Shown here piece by piece: positions 16,701 through 27,339 of a stretch of 64,000 bases of DNA. The stretch spans positions 3,291,001-3,355,000 of the forward strand of contig CP050293.1 of assembly GCA_014189435.1 (NCBI GenBank), given 5' to 3'. The translations under genes were made by a program, and so were the position numbers. The DNA comes from Mesorhizobium loti (GTDB lineage: Bacteria; Pseudomonadota; Alphaproteobacteria; Rhizobiales; Rhizobiaceae). The notes beneath the pieces are model-generated. The model did not search any database. It saw only the letters and a program-made list of their open reading frames with translations, and was not told the origin of the DNA. Each line of letters opens with the position of its first letter. The stretch's first letter is position 1.

Positions 16701-19700
16701 CTGACGATCGGCACGGCGAGCGCCACGGCCAACGTCAACGACACCATCACCGCCACGACGGTCGACCTGAGCGCTTCGACAGTGCTCGAGAATGCCGCCG
16801 ACACCAGCTATGTGTTCACGGCGACGCTGTCGCACGCGGCCGGGACCGATGTCACCATCACCACCGACCAGGGCGACATCACGATCTTGGCTGGCGCCAC
16901 CACCGGCACGCTGACGATCGCCTCGGGCAATGGCGAGGACGTCTACAACGACGCCTCGCACCTCACCGCCACCATCACCGCCACCTCGGGCGGCAACTTC
17001 GAGAACCTGACGATCGGCACGGCGAGCGCCACGGCCAACGTCAACGACACCATCACCGACGCGACGGTCGACCTCAGCGCCTCGACGGTGAACGAGAATG
17101 CCGCCGACACGAGCTATGTGTTCACGGCGACGCTGTCGCATGCGGCCGGGACCGATGTAACGATCACCACCGACCAGGGCGACATCACGATCTTGGCTGG
17201 CGCGACCACCGGCACGCTGACGATCGCCTCGGGCAATGGCGAAGACGTCTACAGCGACGCCTCGCACCTGACCGCTACCATCACCGGCACCTCGGGCGGC
17301 AACTTCGAGAACCTGGTGGTCGGCACCGCGAGCGCCACGGCCAACGTCAACGACACCATCACCGCCACGACGGTCGACCTCAGCGCCTCGACGGTGAACG
17401 AGGGAGCGGTCGCCAACTACACCTTCACGGCGACATTGAGCAGTGCCTCGCAAGGCATCACCACCATCCACACCGACCAGGGCGACATCACGATCCTGGC
17501 TGGCGCCACCACCGGCACGCTGACGATCGCCTCGGGCAATGGCGAGGACGTCTACAACGACGCCTCGCACCTCACCGCCACCATCACCGCCACCTCGGGC
17601 GGCAACTTTGAGAACCTGACGATCGGCACGGCGAGCGCCACGGCCAACGTCAACGACACCATCACCGCCACGACGGTCGACCTGAGCGCTTCGACAGTGC
17701 TCGAGAATGCCGCCGACACCAGCTATGTGTTCACGGCGACGCTGTCGCACGCGGCCGGGACCGATGTCACCATCACCACCGACCAGGGCGACATCACGAT
17801 CCTGGCTGGCGCCACCACCGGCACGCTGACGATCGCCTCGGGCAATGGCGAGGACGTCTACAACGACGCCTCGCACCTCACCGCCACCATCACCGCCACC
17901 TCGGGCGGCAACTTTGAGAACCTGACGATCGGCACCGCGAGCGCCACGGCCAACGTCAACGACACCATCACCGCCACGACGGTCGACCTGAGCGCTTCGA
18001 CGGTGAACGAGAATGCCGCCGACACCAGCTATGTGTTCACGGCGACGCTGTCGCATGCGGCCGGGACCGATGTAACGATCACCACCGACCAGGGCGACAT
18101 CACGATCCTGGCTGGCGCCACCACCGGCACGCTGACGATCGCCTCGGGCAATGGCGAGGACGTCTACAACGACGCCTCGCACCTCACCGCCACCATCACC
18201 GCCACCTCGGGCGGCAACTTTGAGAACCTGACGATCGGCACCGCGAGCGCCACGGCCAACGTCAACGACACCATCACCGCCACGACGGTCGACCTGAGCG
18301 CTTCGACAGTGCTCGAGAATGCCGCCGACACCAGCTATGTGTTCACGGCGACGCTGTCGCATGCGGCCGGGACCGATGTAACGATCACCACCGACCAGGG
18401 CGACATCGCGATCCTGGCTGGCGCGACCACCGGCACGCTGACGATCGCCTCGGGCAATGGCGAAGACGTCTACAGCGACGCCTCGCACCTCACCGCCACC
18501 ATCACCGGCACCTCGGGCGGCAACTTCGAGAACCTGGTGGTCGGCACCGCGAGCGCCACGGCCAACGTCAACGACACCATCACCGCCACGACGGTCGACC
18601 TGAGCGCTTCGACGGTGAACGAGAATGCCGCCGACACCAGCTATGTGTTCACGGCGACGCTGTCGCATGCGGCCGGGACCGATGTAACGATCACCACCGA
18701 CCAGGGCGACATCACGATCCTGGCTGGCGCCACCACCGGCACGCTGACGATCGCCTCGGGCAATGGCGAAGACGTCTACAACGACGCCTCGCACCTCACC
18801 GCCACCATCACCGGCACCTCGGGCGGCAACTTCGAGAACCTGGTGGTCGGCACCGCGAGCGCCACGGCCAACGTCAACGACACCATCACCGCCACGACGG
18901 TCGACCTGAGCGCTTCGACGGTGAACGAGAATGCCGCCGACACCAGCTATGTGTTCACGGCGACGCTGTCGCATGCGGCCGGGACCGATGTCACCATCAC
19001 CACCGACCAGGGCGACATCACGATCCTGGCTGGCGCGACCACCGGCACGCTGACGATCGCCTCGGGCAATGGCGAAGACGTCTACAGCGACGCCTCGCAC
19101 CTGACCGCCACCATCACCGGCACCTCGGGCGGCAACTTCGAGAACCTGGTGGTCGGCACCGCGAGCGCCACGGCCAACGTCAACGACACCATCACCGCCA
19201 CGACGGTCGACCTGAGCGCTTCGACGGTGAACGAGAATGCCGCCGACACCAGCTATGTGTTCACGGCGACGCTGTCGCATGCGGCCGGGACCGATGTAAC
19301 GATCACCACCGACCAGGGCGACATCACGATCCTGGCTGGCGCGACCACCGGCACGCTGACGATCGCCTCGGGCAATGGCGAAGACGTCTACAGCGACGCC
19401 TCGCACCTGACCGCCACCATCACCGGCACCTCGGGCGGCAACTTCGAGAACCTGGTGGTCGGCACCGCGAGCGCCACGGCCAACGTCAACGACACCATCA
19501 CCGCCACGACGGTCGACCTGAGCGCTTCGACGGTGAACGAGAATGCCGCCGACACCAGCTATGTGTTCACGGCGACGCTGTCGCATGCGGCCGGGACCGA
19601 TGTAACGATCACCACCGACCAGGGCGACATCACGATCCTGGCTGGCGCCACCACCGGCACGCTGACGATCGCCTCGGGCAATGGCGAAGACGTCTACAGC

Positions 19701-22700
19701 GACGCCTCGCACCTCACCGCCACCATCACCGCCACCTCGGGCGGCAACTTCGAGAACCTGGTGGTCGGCACCGCGAGCGCCACGGCCAACGTCAACGACA
19801 CCATCACCGCCACGACGGTCGACCTGAGCGCTTCGACAGTGCTCGAGAATGCCGCCGACACCAGCTATGTGTTCACGGCGACGCTGTCGCATGCGGCCGG
19901 GACCGATGTCACCATCACCACCGACCAGGGCGACATCACGATCCTGGCTGGCGCGACCACCGGCACGCTGACGATCGCCTCGGGCAATGGCGAGGACGTC
20001 TACAACGACGCCTCGCACCTCACCGCCACCATCACCGGCACCTCGGGCGGCAATTTTGAGAACCTGACGATCGGCACCGCGAGCGCCACGGCCAACGTCA
20101 ACGACACCATCACCGCCACGACGGTCGACCTGAGCGCTTCGACGGTGAACGAGAATGCCGCCGACACCAGCTATGTGTTCACGGCGACGCTGTCGCATGC
20201 GGCCGGGACCGATGTAACGATCACCACCGACCAGGGCGACATCACGATCCTGGCTGGCGCGACCACCGGCACGCTGGTGATCGCCTCGGGCAATGGCGAG
20301 GACGTCTACAACGACGCCTCGCACCTCACCGCCACCATCACCGGCACCTCGGGCGGCAACTTCGAGAACCTGACGATCGGCACGGCGAGCGCCACGGCCA
20401 ACGTCAACGACACCATCACCGCCACGACGGTCGACCTCAGCGCTTCGACGGTGAACGAGAATGCCGCCGACACCAGCTATGTGTTCACGGCGACGCTGTC
20501 GCATGCGGCCGGGACCGATGTCACCATCACCACCGACCAGGGCGACATCACGATCCTGGCTGGCGCCACCACCGGCACGCTGACAATCGCCTCGGGCAAT
20601 GGCGAAGACGTCTACAACGACGCCTCGCACCTGACCGCCACCATCACCGGCACCTCGGGCGGCAACTTCGAGAATCTGGTGGTCGGCACCGCGACGGCGA
20701 CGGCCAACGTCAACGACACCGTCACCAACGCGACGGTCGACCTGAGCGCTTCGACAGTGCTCGAGAATGCCGCCGACACCAGCTATGTGTTCACGGCGAC
20801 GCTGTCGCACGCGGCCGGGACCGATGTCACCATCACCACCGACCAGGGCGACATCACGATCCTGGCTGGCGCCACCACCGGCACGCTGACGATCGCCTCG
20901 GGCAATGGCGAGGACGTCTACAACGACGCCACGCACCTCACCGCCACCATCACCGGCACCTCGGGCGGCAACTTCGAGAACCTGGTGGTCGGCACCGCGA
21001 GCGCCACGGCCAACGTCAACGACACCGTCACCAACGCGACGGTCAACCTCAGCGCCTCGACGGTCGCCGAGGGGGCGGTCGCCAACTACACCTTCACGGC
21101 GACATTGAGCAGTGCCTCGCAAGGCATCACCACCATCCACACCGACCAGGGCGACATCACCATCGCCAACGGCCAGACCGTTGGTACTCTGGTGATCGCC
21201 TCGGGCAATGGCGAAGACGTCTACAGCGACGCCTCGCACCTCACCGCCACCATCACCGGCACCTCGGGCGGCAACTTCGAGAACCTGGTGGTCGGCACCG
21301 CGAGCGCCACGGCCAACGTCAACGACACCGCCACCGACGCGACGGTCGACCTCAGCGCCTCGACGGTGAACGAGGGAGCGGTCGCCAACTACACCTTCAC
21401 GGCGACATTGAGCAGTGCCTCGCAAGGCATCACCACGATCCACACCGACCAGGGCGACATCACCATCGCCAACGGCCAGACCGTTGGTACTCTGGTGATC
21501 GCCTCGGGCAATGGCGAGGACGTCTACAACGACGCCTCGCACCTCACCGCCACCATCACCGGCACCTCGGGCGGCAACTTCGAGAACCTGGTGGTCGGCA
21601 CCGCGAGCGCCACGGCCAACGTCAACGACACCATCACCGCCACGACGGTCGACCTGAGCGCTTCGACAGTGCTCGAGAATGCCGCCGACACGAGCTATGT
21701 GTTCACGGCGACGCTGTCGCATGCGGCCGGGACCGATGTCACCATCACCACCGACCAGGGCGACATCACGATCCTGGCTGGCGCGACCACCGGCACGCTG
21801 ACGATCGCCTCGGGCAATGGCGAAGACGTCTACAGCGACGCCTCGCACCTCACCGCCACCATCACCGGCACCTCGGGCGGCAACTTCGAGAACCTGGTGG
21901 TCGGCACCGCGAGCGCCACGGCCAACGTCAACGACACCATCACCGCCACGACGGTCGACCTGAGCGCTTCGACGGTGAACGAGAATGCCGCCGACACCAG
22001 CTATGTGTTCACGGCGACGCTGTCGCATGCGGCCGGGACCGATGTCACCATCACCACCGACCAGGGCGACATCACGATCCTGGCTGGCGCGACCACCGGC
22101 ACGCTGACGATCGCCTCGGGCAATGGCGAAGACGTCTACAACGACGCCTCGCACCTCACCGCCACCATCACCGGCACCTCGGGCGGCAATTTTGAGAACC
22201 TGACGATCGGCACGGCGAGCGCCACGGCCAACGTCAACGACACCATCACCGCCACGACGGTCGACCTGAGCGCTTCGACAGTGCTCGAGAATGCCGCCGA
22301 CACCAGCTATGTGTTCACGGCGACGCTGTCGCACGCGGCCGGGACCGATGTCACCATCACCACCGACCAGGGCGACATCACGATCTTGGCTGGCGCGACC
22401 ACCGGCACGCTGGTGATCGCCTCGGGCAATGGCGAAGACGTCTACAGCGACGCCTCGCACCTCACCGCCACCATCACCGGCACCTCGGGCGGCAACTTCG
22501 AGAACCTGACGATCGGCACCGCGACGGCGACGGCCAACGTCAACGACACCATCACCGCCACGACGGTCGACCTGAGCGCTTCGACAGTGCTCGAGAATGC
22601 CGCCGACACCAGCTATGTGTTCACGGCGACGCTGTCGCACGCGGCCGGGACCGATGTCACCATCACCACCGACCAGGGCGACATCACGATCCTGGCTGGC

Positions 22701-25700
22701 GCCACCACCGGCACGCTGACGATCGCCTCGGGCAATGGCGAGGACGTCTACAGCGACGCCTCGCACCTCACCGCCACCATCACCGCCACCTCGGGCGGCA
22801 ACTTTGAGAACCTGACGATCGGCACGGCGAGCGCCACGGCCAACGTCAACGACACCGCCACCGACGCGACGGTCGACCTGAGCGCTTCGACAGTGCTCGA
22901 GAATGCCGCCGACACCAGCTATGTGTTCACGGCGACGCTGTCGCATGCGGCCGGGACCGATGTCACCATCACCACCGACCAGGGCGACATCACGATCCTG
23001 GCTGGCGCGACCACCGGCACGCTGACGATCGCCTCGGGCAATGGCGAAGACGTCTACAGCGACGCCTCGCACCTCACCGCCACCATCACCGGCACCTCGG
23101 GCGGCAACTTCGAGAACCTGGTGGTCGGCACCGCGAGCGCCACGGCCAACGTCAACGACACCATCACCGCCACGACGGTCGACCTGAGCGCTTCGACGGT
23201 GAACGAGAATGCCGCCGACACCAGCTATGTGTTCACGGCGACGCTGTCGCATGCGGCCGGGACCGATGTCACCATCACCACCGACCAGGGCGACATCACG
23301 ATCCTGGCTGGCGCGACCACCGGCACGCTGACGATCGCCTCGGGCAATGGCGAGGACGTCTACAACGACGCCTCGCACCTGACCGCCACCATCACCGGCA
23401 CCTCGGGCGGCAACTTCGAGAACCTGGTGGTCGGCACCGCGAGCGCCACGGCCAACGTCAACGACACCATCACCGCCACGACGGTCGACCTGAGCGCTTC
23501 GACAGTGCTCGAGAATGCCGCCGACACGAGCTATGTGTTCACGGCGACGCTGTCGCATGCGGCCGGGACCGATGTCACCATCACCACCGACCAGGGCGAC
23601 ATCACGATCCTGGCTGGCGCGACCACCGGCACGCTGACGATCGCCTCGGGCAATGGCGAGGACGTCTACAACGACGCCTCGCACCTCACCGCCACCATCA
23701 CCGGCACCTCGGGCGGCAACTTCGAGAACCTGACGATCGGCACGGCGAGCGCCACGGCCAACGTCAACGACACCATCACCGACGCGACGGTCGACCTGAG
23801 CACGTCCGACGTCACAGATCACGATGCCAACGTCACCTTCACGGCGACGCTATCGGACGCCTCGCATGGCGTCACCACGATCCACACCGACCAGGGCGAC
23901 ATCACCATCGCCAACGGCCAGACGGTTGGTACTCTGGTGATTGCAACCCCCAACGCATCAAGCCTGACCGCCGCCATCACCGGCACCTCGGGCGGCAACT
24001 TCGAACACCTGGTGGTTGGCACCGGCACGGCGACAGCGCAGATCATCGACGCAACTGCGCCGACGGTGCTCGTGAACATCGTCGCCACGTCGCTCAGTGA
24101 CGGCACCCCCAGCTCGAATGTGACTTTCACCTTCAGTGAGGCACCGGTCGGCTTTGACGCCAGCGATCTGACGATGGCGGGTGGGACACTGGGTCCGATC
24201 ACGCAGGACACCGCGACCACTTACCACGCTACCTTCACGGCGACCGACGGGGTTTCCGCGACCGGGTCAGTGTCAGTGGCGGCCGGCAGCTACACCGACG
24301 CAGCCGGCAACACTGGTAGTGCTGGCTCCGACACCGTTGCGATCGACAGGCTCAACCCGACCGTCGGGGTCAACATCGTGGCGGCTTCGCTCAGCGACGG
24401 CACCCCCAGCTCGAATGTGACTTTCACCTTCAGTGAGGCACCGGTCGGCTTTGACGCCAGCGATCTGACGATGGCGGGTGGGACACTGGGTCCGATCACG
24501 CAGGACACCGCGACCACTTACCACGCTACCTTCACGGCGACCGACGGGGTTTCCGCGACCGGGTCAGTGTCAGTGGCGGCCGGCAGCTACACCGACGCAG
24601 CCGGCAACACTGGTAGTGCTGGCTCCGACACCGTTGCGATCGACAGGCTCAACCCGACCGTCGGGGTCAACATCGTGGCGGCTTCGCTCAGCGACGGCAC
24701 CCCCAGCTCGAATGTGACTTTCACCTTCAGTGAGCCACCGGTCGGCTTTGACGCCAGCGATCTGACGGTGGCGGGTGGGACACTGGGTCCGATCACGCAG
24801 GACACCGCGACCACTTACCACGCTACCTTCACGGCGACCGACGGGATTTCCGCGACCGGGTCAGTGTCAGTGGCGGCCGGCAGCTACACCGACGCAGCCG
24901 GCAACACTGGTAGTGCTGGCTCCGACACCGTTGCGATCGACAGGCTCAACCCGACCGTCGGGGTCAACATCGTGGCGGCTTCGCTCAGCGACGGCACCCC
25001 CAGCTCGAATGTGACTTTCACCTTCAGTGAGGCACCGGTCGGCTTTGACGCCAGCGATCTGACGATGGCGGGTGGGACACTGGGTCCGATCACGCAGGAC
25101 ACCGCGACCACTTACCACGCTACCTTCACGGCGACCGACGGGATTTCCGCGACCGGGTCAGTGTCAGTGGCGGCCGGCAGCTACACCGACGCAGCCGGCA
25201 ACACTGGTAGTGCTGGCTCCGACACCGTTGCGATCGACAGGCTCAACCCGACCGTCGGGGTCAACATCGTGGCGGCTTCGCTCAGCGACGGCACCCCCAG
25301 CTCGAATGTGACTTTCACCTTCAGTGAGGCACCGGTCGGCTTTGACGCCAGCGATCTGACGATGGCGGGTGGGACACTGGGTCCGATCACGCAGGACACC
25401 GCGACCACTTACCACGCCACCTTCACGGCGACAGACGGGATTTCCGCGACCGGGTCAGTGTCAGTGACGGCTGGCAGCTACACTGACGCCGCCGGCAACA
25501 CCGGTAGTGCTGGCTCCGACACCGTTGCGATCGACCGGGAGAATCCGACATTTACGGCATGGACTTACGAGACATCCGGCGGATCGGGCAAAAGGATTGT
25601 GGTGACAGGCGTTTCCGACGCGGTCTCCAGCTTTACCATTACCGATGCCGGAACACCGCTCACCTGGGGTTCGATAGTCAAGATCGGTACCACCTGGACC

Positions 25701-27275
25701 TTTACAGATATCGCAAATGGGGCGCAGCTCCAACACCACACGTTGACCGTAACTGCTACGGATCCAGCCGGGAACACGTTCTCGATGACGCATGAAGCGC
25801 CCGCCGGCACCTCCGGCGAGCCCATCAATCTCGCCTTGACCGACCCCTCGCATGAGGGCGCGCTCATCACGGTCACGGTGAAGGACGTGCCTTCGGGCTG
25901 GACCATCGACGGCGCGACGCACAACGCCGACGGAACCTGGACGACACAGACCAACGACCTACAAGCCCTGACGGTCACCACGCCGTCAGAATTCACCGGT
26001 GCAGCAGTGCTTGATGTCTCGATGACCTGGATCAACGCGGACGGCACGACGGGAAGCATGTCGGTTGCCGACAATGTCGAGGCCTATACCCAGGGCTCGC
26101 CGATCTTCGCCTGGTCCGGTGACGACGTGCTGACCGGATCGAGCGGCAACGATCTCTTTGTCTTCTCGCAGCCGATCGGCTTCGACACGGTGCATAATTT
26201 CGACGCCGCGGCTGACCAGATCGACCTTATCGGCTACAATGGATTGGCAAGCTTCTCCGATCTCCAGACGCACATAGCCGACGATGCCAACGGCAACGCG
26301 GTGATCGCGCTCGGCGACGGGCAGTCGATCACACTGGATGGCGTGCACTCAGGCGCGCTGACGGCAAGCAATTTCGTCTTCGACCAGACACCGGTGGTCA
26401 ACAATCCAGGGACCATGACGATCGGCGACGGCGCCTTGCTGCCGCTGAGCGGCACGATCAACAATAGCGGCCTTATCTCGCTGGACTCGAGCGGCGGTGA
26501 AACGCTGCTGCAAATCATCCAGCATGGCGTGACCCTGCAGGGTGGCGGGCAGGTCCTGCTGTCCGACAGCGCCGCCAACATGATCTCCGGCACGGGGCCG
26601 GATGTCACTCTGGTCAATGTCGACAACACGATATCGGGCGCCGGCCAGTTGGGCGGCGGGATGCTGAGCCTCGACAACCAGGGCACCATCATCGCCTCCG
26701 GCTCGAATGCGCTGGTCATCGATACCGGGGGCAGCGTCGTCACCAACTCCGGCACACTGGAGGCGACCGGTTCAGGCGGCCTGACGATCACCGGCGGGCT
26801 GGCGAATTCCGGCATGCTGTTGGCCAATGGCGGCGACATCGTCATCCATGGCCAGGTTACCGGCGACGGCGATGCCACGATCGGCGATCTGTCGAAGCTC
26901 GAATTCGGCGGTGCCTCCTCGACGGACGTCACCTTCGCGCACGATGCGGCCGGCACGCTGCAGCTCGACGATTCCTTCGACTTCAGCGGGCGGATCGGCG
27001 GCATCACCAATGACGACAGGCTGGAGCTCGAGGATATCCTGTTCGGTGCGGGAACGACGGCCGTCTATCAGGCAAACCAGGATGGCAGCGGCGGAACGCT
27101 GACCGTTTCGGACGGCACCCACGGTACCGCGCTGCATCTGGTCGGCTCCTATGATGCAAACGGCTTCAAGCTCGCCGATGACGGCCAAGGCCATACCGCC
27201 GTTTCGTACAATCCGGCGGAGTTCACGCTGACGGGCGTCGGCAATGGAGGAATTTCAAGTGACTTCGTGGTGTGA
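13776..27275 (+). CDS. giant repetitive RTX-type adhesin, 4499 residues, type I secreted
   Basis: Residues about 14-70 hold RTX-like nonapeptides (YAGDGNDYINGGSGADTLDG). From about 181 to 3423 there are 32 tandem repeats of 100-103 residues, each of the form TVDLSAST..E......FTATLS, then TIASGNGEDVY, SGGNFENL and ATANVNDT; they look like Calx-beta/cadherin-type beta sandwiches. From about 3425 to 3920 follow five nearly identical 99-residue Ig-like repeats (VNIVAASLSDGTPSSNVTFT). The C-terminal part (3921-4499) has a second RTX-like block (SGDDVLTGSSGNDLFVFSQP) and a filamentous-type Asn/Gly-rich region. There is no Sec signal peptide. The type I ABC and HlyD genes lie immediately downstream. 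Probable role: cell-surface attachment or biofilm. Confidence 0.9.
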   Translation: MGASGSSYVGVVTDGDDKLIGGSETDVIYAGDGNDYINGGSGADTLDGGSGIDTLLGGSGADTLIFRSYENQYRLGSAIYNDGVLQTGQTAFTGYDNYDGGNGTAKGGTAEIDTLRIVVSVQQSNDATFMAALNAEIAYFKNVWLPAHANKNTGQADQSVYEFKTINLKISAIENIDLKHDATVSLSASTVSEGPTAAYTFTATLSSASQGVTTITTDKGIITIANGQTVGTLVIASGNGEDVYSDASHLTATITGTSGGNFENLTIGTATATANVNDTVTNATVNLSASTVAEGAVANYVFTATLSDASHGVTTITTDRGIITIANGQTVGTLVIASGNGEDVYSDASHLTATITGTSGGNFENLVVGTATATANVNDTATDATVDLSASTVNEGAVANYTFTATLSSASHGVTTITTDQGIITIANGQTVGTLVIASGNGEDVYSDASHLTATITGTSGGNFENLVVGTASATANVNDTVTNATVNLSASTVAEGPTAAYVFTATLSSASQGITTIHTDQGDITIANGQTTGTLTIASGNGEDVYNDASHLTVTITGTSGGNFENLVVGTASATANVNDTITATTVDLSASTVNENAADTSYVFTATLSHAAGTDVTITTDQGDITILAGATTGTLTIASGNGEDVYSDASHLTATITGTSGGNFENLVVGTASATANVNDTITATTVDLSASTVNENAADTSYVFTATLSHAAGTDVTITTDQGDITILAGATTGTLTIASGNGEDVYNDASHLTATITATSGGNFENLTIGTASATANVNDTITATTVDLSASTVLENAADTSYVFTATLSHAAGTDVTITTDQGDITILAGATTGTLTIASGNGEDVYNDATSLTATITGTSGGNFENLTIGTATATANVNDTITDATVDLSASTVLENAADTSYVFTATLSHAAGTDVTITTDQGDITILAGATTGTLTIASGNGEDVYNDASHLTATITGTSGGNFENLTIGTASATANVNDTITATTVDLSASTVLENAADTSYVFTATLSHAAGTDVTITTDQGDITILAGATTGTLTIASGNGEDVYNDASHLTATITATSGGNFENLTIGTASATANVNDTITDATVDLSASTVNENAADTSYVFTATLSHAAGTDVTITTDQGDITILAGATTGTLTIASGNGEDVYSDASHLTATITGTSGGNFENLVVGTASATANVNDTITATTVDLSASTVNEGAVANYTFTATLSSASQGITTIHTDQGDITILAGATTGTLTIASGNGEDVYNDASHLTATITATSGGNFENLTIGTASATANVNDTITATTVDLSASTVLENAADTSYVFTATLSHAAGTDVTITTDQGDITILAGATTGTLTIASGNGEDVYNDASHLTATITATSGGNFENLTIGTASATANVNDTITATTVDLSASTVNENAADTSYVFTATLSHAAGTDVTITTDQGDITILAGATTGTLTIASGNGEDVYNDASHLTATITATSGGNFENLTIGTASATANVNDTITATTVDLSASTVLENAADTSYVFTATLSHAAGTDVTITTDQGDIAILAGATTGTLTIASGNGEDVYSDASHLTATITGTSGGNFENLVVGTASATANVNDTITATTVDLSASTVNENAADTSYVFTATLSHAAGTDVTITTDQGDITILAGATTGTLTIASGNGEDVYNDASHLTATITGTSGGNFENLVVGTASATANVNDTITATTVDLSASTVNENAADTSYVFTATLSHAAGTDVTITTDQGDITILAGATTGTLTIASGNGEDVYSDASHLTATITGTSGGNFENLVVGTASATANVNDTITATTVDLSASTVNENAADTSYVFTATLSHAAGTDVTITTDQGDITILAGATTGTLTIASGNGEDVYSDASHLTATITGTSGGNFENLVVGTASATANVNDTITATTVDLSASTVNENAADTSYVFTATLSHAAGTDVTITTDQGDITILAGATTGTLTIASGNGEDVYSDASHLTATITATSGGNFENLVVGTASATANVNDTITATTVDLSASTVLENAADTSYVFTATLSHAAGTDVTITTDQGDITILAGATTGTLTIASGNGEDVYNDASHLTATITGTSGGNFENLTIGTASATANVNDTITATTVDLSASTVNENAADTSYVFTATLSHAAGTDVTITTDQGDITILAGATTGTLVIASGNGEDVYNDASHLTATITGTSGGNFENLTIGTASATANVNDTITATTVDLSASTVNENAADTSYVFTATLSHAAGTDVTITTDQGDITILAGATTGTLTIASGNGEDVYNDASHLTATITGTSGGNFENLVVGTATATANVNDTVTNATVDLSASTVLENAADTSYVFTATLSHAAGTDVTITTDQGDITILAGATTGTLTIASGNGEDVYNDATHLTATITGTSGGNFENLVVGTASATANVNDTVTNATVNLSASTVAEGAVANYTFTATLSSASQGITTIHTDQGDITIANGQTVGTLVIASGNGEDVYSDASHLTATITGTSGGNFENLVVGTASATANVNDTATDATVDLSASTVNEGAVANYTFTATLSSASQGITTIHTDQGDITIANGQTVGTLVIASGNGEDVYNDASHLTATITGTSGGNFENLVVGTASATANVNDTITATTVDLSASTVLENAADTSYVFTATLSHAAGTDVTITTDQGDITILAGATTGTLTIASGNGEDVYSDASHLTATITGTSGGNFENLVVGTASATANVNDTITATTVDLSASTVNENAADTSYVFTATLSHAAGTDVTITTDQGDITILAGATTGTLTIASGNGEDVYNDASHLTATITGTSGGNFENLTIGTASATANVNDTITATTVDLSASTVLENAADTSYVFTATLSHAAGTDVTITTDQGDITILAGATTGTLVIASGNGEDVYSDASHLTATITGTSGGNFENLTIGTATATANVNDTITATTVDLSASTVLENAADTSYVFTATLSHAAGTDVTITTDQGDITILAGATTGTLTIASGNGEDVYSDASHLTATITATSGGNFENLTIGTASATANVNDTATDATVDLSASTVLENAADTSYVFTATLSHAAGTDVTITTDQGDITILAGATTGTLTIASGNGEDVYSDASHLTATITGTSGGNFENLVVGTASATANVNDTITATTVDLSASTVNENAADTSYVFTATLSHAAGTDVTITTDQGDITILAGATTGTLTIASGNGEDVYNDASHLTATITGTSGGNFENLVVGTASATANVNDTITATTVDLSASTVLENAADTSYVFTATLSHAAGTDVTITTDQGDITILAGATTGTLTIASGNGEDVYNDASHLTATITGTSGGNFENLTIGTASATANVNDTITDATVDLSTSDVTDHDANVTFTATLSDASHGVTTIHTDQGDITIANGQTVGTLVIATPNASSLTAAITGTSGGNFEHLVVGTGTATAQIIDATAPTVLVNIVATSLSDGTPSSNVTFTFSEAPVGFDASDLTMAGGTLGPITQDTATTYHATFTATDGVSATGSVSVAAGSYTDAAGNTGSAGSDTVAIDRLNPTVGVNIVAASLSDGTPSSNVTFTFSEAPVGFDASDLTMAGGTLGPITQDTATTYHATFTATDGVSATGSVSVAAGSYTDAAGNTGSAGSDTVAIDRLNPTVGVNIVAASLSDGTPSSNVTFTFSEPPVGFDASDLTVAGGTLGPITQDTATTYHATFTATDGISATGSVSVAAGSYTDAAGNTGSAGSDTVAIDRLNPTVGVNIVAASLSDGTPSSNVTFTFSEAPVGFDASDLTMAGGTLGPITQDTATTYHATFTATDGISATGSVSVAAGSYTDAAGNTGSAGSDTVAIDRLNPTVGVNIVAASLSDGTPSSNVTFTFSEAPVGFDASDLTMAGGTLGPITQDTATTYHATFTATDGISATGSVSVTAGSYTDAAGNTGSAGSDTVAIDRENPTFTAWTYETSGGSGKRIVVTGVSDAVSSFTITDAGTPLTWGSIVKIGTTWTFTDIANGAQLQHHTLTVTATDPAGNTFSMTHEAPAGTSGEPINLALTDPSHEGALITVTVKDVPSGWTIDGATHNADGTWTTQTNDLQALTVTTPSEFTGAAVLDVSMTWINADGTTGSMSVADNVEAYTQGSPIFAWSGDDVLTGSSGNDLFVFSQPIGFDTVHNFDAAADQIDLIGYNGLASFSDLQTHIADDANGNAVIALGDGQSITLDGVHSGALTASNFVFDQTPVVNNPGTMTIGDGALLPLSGTINNSGLISLDSSGGETLLQIIQHGVTLQGGGQVLLSDSAANMISGTGPDVTLVNVDNTISGAGQLGGGMLSLDNQGTIIASGSNALVIDTGGSVVTNSGTLEATGSGGLTITGGLANSGMLLANGGDIVIHGQVTGDGDATIGDLSKLEFGGASSTDVTFAHDAAGTLQLDDSFDFSGRIGGITNDDRLELEDILFGAGTTAVYQANQDGSGGTLTVSDGTHGTALHLVGSYDANGFKLADDGQGHTAVSYNPAEFTLTGVGNGGISSDFVV
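14320..24045 (+). repeat. 32 tandem repeats of about 300-309 bp inside the adhesin gene
   Basis: The motif AACGTCAACGACACC recurs 31 times from about 14599 to 23762, at an average spacing of 305 bp, and a 32nd unit ends differently (TATAQIIDA). Neighbouring units differ at few positions and use a small set of interchangeable variants (NENAADTSY/LENAADTSY/EGAVANY; TIGTAS/VVGTAS; YNDAS/YSDAS). Confidence 0.93.
24058..25545 (+). repeat. five tandem 297-bp repeats (Ig-like domains) inside the adhesin gene
   Basis: Units start near 24060, 24357, 24654, 24951 and 25248. They are almost identical in DNA, differing at single codons such as EAP/EPP, TMAGG/TVAGG and DGVSA/DGISA, which indicates recent duplication or gene conversion. 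Confidence 0.93.
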
Positions 27276-27339
27276 ACCAAAAGGGCCGCCGTCAGCGGCG
27301 GCTCACCTGGCCTGACGCGTATCGAGTGGGGTTCTGGAA

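Noticed and set aside
13998..23822. A 3274-codon open frame on the minus strand, fully antisense to the adhesin.
   Set aside because: It is the mirror of the repeats: the G+C-rich codons of the plus frame lack stop triplets on the opposite strand and each repeat copies that property. The product is an Arg/Gly/Asp-rich repeat with no domain.
14320..24045. CRISPR array, because of the many regularly spaced repeats.
   Set aside because: The units are contiguous 300-bp coding repeats that keep one reading frame, with no unique spacers and no cas genes.
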